9,850 bases of DNA from UBA6544 sp049601975. GTDB taxonomy: Bacteria > Pseudomonadota > Alphaproteobacteria > UBA8366. Position 1 is the first letter of the stretch; every line of letters begins with the position of its first letter. The stretch covers positions 1 through 9,850 of the forward strand of contig JBMYRC010000150.1 of NCBI GenBank assembly GCA_049601975.1. Direction: 5' to 3'. Under the pieces are notes generated by a model, which saw only the letters and a program-made list of their open reading frames with translations, was not told the origin of the DNA and ran no database searches. Position numbers and translations under genes: made by a program. Below, piece by piece: positions 7,554 to 9,850 of this stretch.

Positions 7554-8261
7554 ATGAAAATTTTAAAACCCGAAACTAAAAAGAAACCCCATAAACCTTT
7601 GAGAGGACGCCCGGGCGGTGACGAAAGCCGTGGTCGTATTCTATCGTCGGCAGGCCAATTATTTGCTGAGCGCGGCTTTAACGGCGTGTCGACCCGTGAG
7701 TTGGCAAAGGAAGCCGGCGTAAATGTCTCCGCAATTGCTTATTATTTCCGGGGCAAGAAAGGTCTGTATCGCGCGGTCTTCAACCAATTGATCGAAGACA
7801 CCAATCCCTTTTTCCAGCCGACCGCCGCACATATCCGTGAGAGCGTGGCAGCGGCAAATGGTGACCGCAAAGCACTGGCCGAATTGACCCGCTGGCTGAT
7901 CAAAACTCTTCTCAATGGCGTATTGAACGAGGGGCCGATGCAATGGCAGATGGGCTTGATGCTGCGTGAGTATCATCAACCGACCGATGGGTTCGCAATA
8001 TTGCTTGAGCACAGAGTTAATCCGATGCACGACGCGGTTGCCGGTCTTGTTGCGGCCGCGACAGGAAAGGATGCGGAAGACCCCGAAACCTTGTTACTAA
8101 CATGCTGTTTGATCGGACAATGTATGGCGTTCGGCGCCGCCCGCGGTTTGGTTTTGGCGCGGCTCAATTGGATGACCTTCAATGCCGAGAATATGCCACA
8201 AGTCGTGGATACGGTGACCGGCGTGGCGCTGGCCATGCTAGGGTTCGAAGACGAGGCGTAA
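7554..8261 (+). CDS. TetR-family transcriptional regulator, CerR/CecR type
   Basis: This 235-residue cytoplasmic DNA-binding repressor has a TetR N-terminal helix-turn-helix domain. RGRILSSAGQLFAERGFNGVS (about 26-46) leads into TRELAKEAGVNVSAIAYYFRGKKGLYRAVF (47-76), the typical recognition helix and YYF-K-LY block. The C-terminal half, with NPMHDAVAGLVAAATGKDAEDPETLLLTCCLIGQCMAF (about 156-193), matches the CerR/CecR (formerly YbiH or DUF1956) ligand-binding domain. Members often sit with HlyD-type efflux genes, as here. The first 20 residues are rich in Lys and Pro and form a basic extension. The ATG at 7554 has no Shine-Dalgarno sequence, and an ATG at 7546 opens a three-codon frame that ends across it. 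The next gene begins 1 bp after its stop, so regulator and pump are one operon. Inducer unknown. Confidence 0.92.
   Translation: MKILKPETKKKPHKPLRGRPGGDESRGRILSSAGQLFAERGFNGVSTRELAKEAGVNVSAIAYYFRGKKGLYRAVFNQLIEDTNPFFQPTAAHIRESVAAANGDRKALAELTRWLIKTLLNGVLNEGPMQWQMGLMLREYHQPTDGFAILLEHRVNPMHDAVAGLVAAATGKDAEDPETLLLTCCLIGQCMAFGAARGLVLARLNWMTFNAENMPQVVDTVTGVALAMLGFEDEA
8253..8256 (+). promoter_or_regulatory. Ribosome binding site of the adaptor gene
   Basis: GAGG lies six bases before the ATG at 8263, inside the last codons of the regulator gene. It supports the adaptor start and efficient reinitiation after the regulator stop at 8259-8261. Confidence 0.6.
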
Positions 8262-8262
8262 A

Positions 8263-9504
8263 ATGCTACGTAAATTTGCGAAATTCGCTATTCCGCTTGG
8301 TGTTCTCGCGATCGCGGTTGCGGTTGCGGGGTATTTAAAGGCAACGAAGCCGAAGGTTGCCGCGCAGCCCCTAACGGAGAGGGTTTGGACTATCGCCGCG
8401 ATCCCGGCGATCGTTGAAAATATTCAGCCGAGTATGAAGCTGTTTGGTGAAATCGTCTCCGGTCGGACCGTCGATTTACGCCCGCAAGTTTCCGGCAAGA
8501 TCGTCCAAGCCAGTCCGAATCTGGTCGAAGGTGGGGTCGTGCGGGAAGGCGAGGTAATCGTCGATGTGGATCCATTCGACTACAAGGCGACCTTGCAGCA
8601 GCGGAAAGCGGAACTGACCGAGGCTCGAGGAAGACTAAAGGAGTTGAAAGCTGAGCTGACCGGTGGCGTCGAGCTGTTGAAAGAAGACAAGGCGCAACTC
8701 GCCTTACGGCGTAAGGATGCCGACCGACGGGCCAAACTGCGAGGCTCGGGTGCCGGCACTGTCAAATCGTCGGATGACGCACGGCTCGCGCTCAGCGAGG
8801 CAGAGCAACGGCAAATTGACCGGCGCCAAGGTATTCGGCAGCTCAAGGCCTCCATTGAACAGCAAATGGCCGCGATCGACCGGTTGGAAGTGGCGGTATC
8901 TCTCGCGCAACGTGACCTCGAGGAGACGCGAATCGTCTCACCGTCAGATGGGTTTGTCTTTTCGGTAGAGACGGCTGAAGGAAAATGGCTTAATGTCGGC
9001 GACAGTGTCGCGCGATTAATCGACGCCAATCGGCTCGAAGCGAAATTCCACATCAGTCGGACGCAGTTTCGACGCTTGATGGCAGGAGGCGGCTACAAGG
9101 AAAGACCGGCTGAAATCGTTTGGCGTGGCCGATCGGGCGGAGAGCCGTATTCCGCCTATATTGACCGGGTCGGCAGCGAAGTCGATGCGACGACCGGCGG
9201 TGTTAATCTCTACGCCAAGATCAAGACTGGCGGGGCCGAGACCATCCTGCGGCCCGGTGCATTCGTCGAAGTTTATATCACCGACCGTATTTTCGAGCGC
9301 GTCGTTCGGGTGCCGACGACAGCGGTGTACGGACATAAAAGTGTCTATGTGGTCAAAGACGGGCGACTTGAGATGCGTAATGTGCAAATCGAATCTCAAA
9401 ACGGTGGCTCTCTCCTCATTTCCGGCACCTTCGAAGCGGGTGAAATGATCGCAACTACGCGTCTGCCTGAGGTCGCCCCCGGATTGAAGGTCCAAATACA
9501 ATGA
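8263..9504 (+). CDS. Efflux RND transporter periplasmic adaptor subunit (membrane fusion protein)
   Basis: This 413-residue HlyD/AcrA-type adaptor would bridge the inner-membrane RND permease and an outer-membrane channel. Residues about 8-24 form one hydrophobic segment after a basic start (LRKFAKF), an inner-membrane anchor or uncleaved signal. There is no lipobox cysteine, unlike AcrA. LRPQVSGKIVQASPNLVEGGVVREGEVI (about 72-99) is the first half of the barrel-sandwich (lipoyl-like) domain. Residues about 108-225 are charged, heptad-rich coiled-coil hairpin. LEETRIVSPSDGFVFS (219-234) closes the lipoyl domain. A beta-barrel follows, with LRPGAFVEVYI (329-339) and VVRVPTTAVYG (347-357) as standard signatures, then the membrane-proximal domain. 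It begins 1 bp after the regulator stop, and its TGA overlaps the permease ATG. No outer-membrane factor gene is in the window. Confidence 0.93.
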   Translation: MLRKFAKFAIPLGVLAIAVAVAGYLKATKPKVAAQPLTERVWTIAAIPAIVENIQPSMKLFGEIVSGRTVDLRPQVSGKIVQASPNLVEGGVVREGEVIVDVDPFDYKATLQQRKAELTEARGRLKELKAELTGGVELLKEDKAQLALRRKDADRRAKLRGSGAGTVKSSDDARLALSEAEQRQIDRRQGIRQLKASIEQQMAAIDRLEVAVSLAQRDLEETRIVSPSDGFVFSVETAEGKWLNVGDSVARLIDANRLEAKFHISRTQFRRLMAGGGYKERPAEIVWRGRSGGEPYSAYIDRVGSEVDATTGGVNLYAKIKTGGAETILRPGAFVEVYITDRIFERVVRVPTTAVYGHKSVYVVKDGRLEMRNVQIESQNGGSLLISGTFEAGEMIATTRLPEVAPGLKVQIQ

Positions 9505-9850
9505 GCACCGGTGGGCTGATCGGGGTCTTCGCCCGGCATCCGACGGCGGCAAATCTACTGATGGTGATCATGATCATCAGCGGTTTTTTTGCTCTCAATA
9601 AGATGAATACGCAGTTCTTCCCGGATTTCGGGATTGATATTGTATCCGTCTCGGTCGAATGGCCGGGGGCCAGTGCGGAAGACGTCGATTCCAACATTGT
9701 CCAAGCCATCGAACCCGAGGTCCGATTTCTTGACAGCGTAAAGCGGGTTCGATCCAGCTCTCTCGAGGGACGGGCGACAATCTTGGTCGAATTTAATGCC
9801 GGAACCGACATGCAGTCCGCACTCTCGGATGTAGAGACGGCGGTATCGAC
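9501..9850 (+). CDS. Efflux RND transporter permease, 5' part only
   Basis: The visible 116 complete codons are the N-terminus of an AcrB/MexB-like proton-driven inner-membrane exporter, a family of about 1000-1050 residues, so roughly 90 percent lies beyond the right edge. FARHPTAANLLMVIMIISGFFAL (about 10-32) is the first transmembrane helix with the usual preceding HP-A-N motif. FFPDFGIDIVSVSVEWPGASAEDVDSNIVQAIEPEV (about 39-74) is the start of the first porter domain, corresponding to the FP-----V-V---YPGAS motif with Trp in place of Tyr. The ATG overlaps the adaptor stop as ATGA, which indicates translational coupling. The type of substrate (drug, lipid or metal) cannot be decided from this fragment; the short porter motif fits the hydrophobic-amphiphilic class better than metal exporters. 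Confidence 0.93.
   Translation, partial: MSTGGLIGVFARHPTAANLLMVIMIISGFFALNKMNTQFFPDFGIDIVSVSVEWPGASAEDVDSNIVQAIEPEVRFLDSVKRVRSSSLEGRATILVEFNAGTDMQSALSDVETAVS

Noticed and set aside
1..9850. tRNA, rRNA, CRISPR array, riboswitch or mobile element
   Set aside because: Both strands are almost filled by recognisable protein genes. The only gap above 100 bp is 7386-7553, which shows no tRNA fold, repeat array or transposon end. In particular I saw no glycine riboswitch-like structure there, though this was judged by eye.

Overview
The window looks like a moderately GC-rich alphaproteobacterial chromosome segment. The evidence is the style of the sarcosine oxidase proteins (SoxB has the long N-terminal lead ending in AWRSP that I associate with alphaproteobacteria), the CerR-type TetR regulator beside an RND pump, and the tightly packed genes. 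I cannot name a genus. I see no rRNA, tRNA, CRISPR array, insertion sequence or phage gene.

Left part (1-7385, all minus strand): a catabolic gene run. In transcription order it is soxB (7385-6132), soxD (6129-5848), soxA (5851-2849) and soxG (2856-2257), which together encode the four subunits of a heterotetrameric sarcosine oxidase. They are followed by a flavin-reductase-like FMN-binding protein (2219-1590) and an ADP-forming acyl-CoA synthetase (from 1544, cut by the left edge). The sox genes are separated by 2 bp or overlap by 4 and 8 bp. The last two genes follow after gaps of 37 and 45 bp with no terminator visible, so one transcript is plausible. The enzyme oxidatively demethylates sarcosine (or a similar N-methyl amino acid) to glycine, hydrogen peroxide and a one-carbon unit that can pass to tetrahydrofolate. 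What the flavin reductase and the CoA ligase add is not clear from sequence.

Middle (7386-7553): a 168-bp AT-rich divergent intergenic region. It has a 12-bp perfect palindrome nearer soxB (7441-7452) and a 16-bp near-palindrome just before the regulator gene (7522-7537). The second is a good candidate TetR-family operator.

Right part (7554-9850, plus strand): a regulator-efflux operon. It comprises a CerR-type TetR repressor, a periplasmic adaptor (membrane fusion protein) starting 1 bp after it, and an RND inner-membrane permease whose start overlaps the adaptor stop by 4 bp and which runs off the right edge. The expected working model is a drug- or metabolite-responsive repressor controlling its own pump. 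The pump substrate cannot be read from the sequence.

Nothing here is clearly a new type of system. The points most worth checking are the unusual company kept by the sox genes, the true substrate of the oxidase, and the two palindromes in the divergent promoter region.
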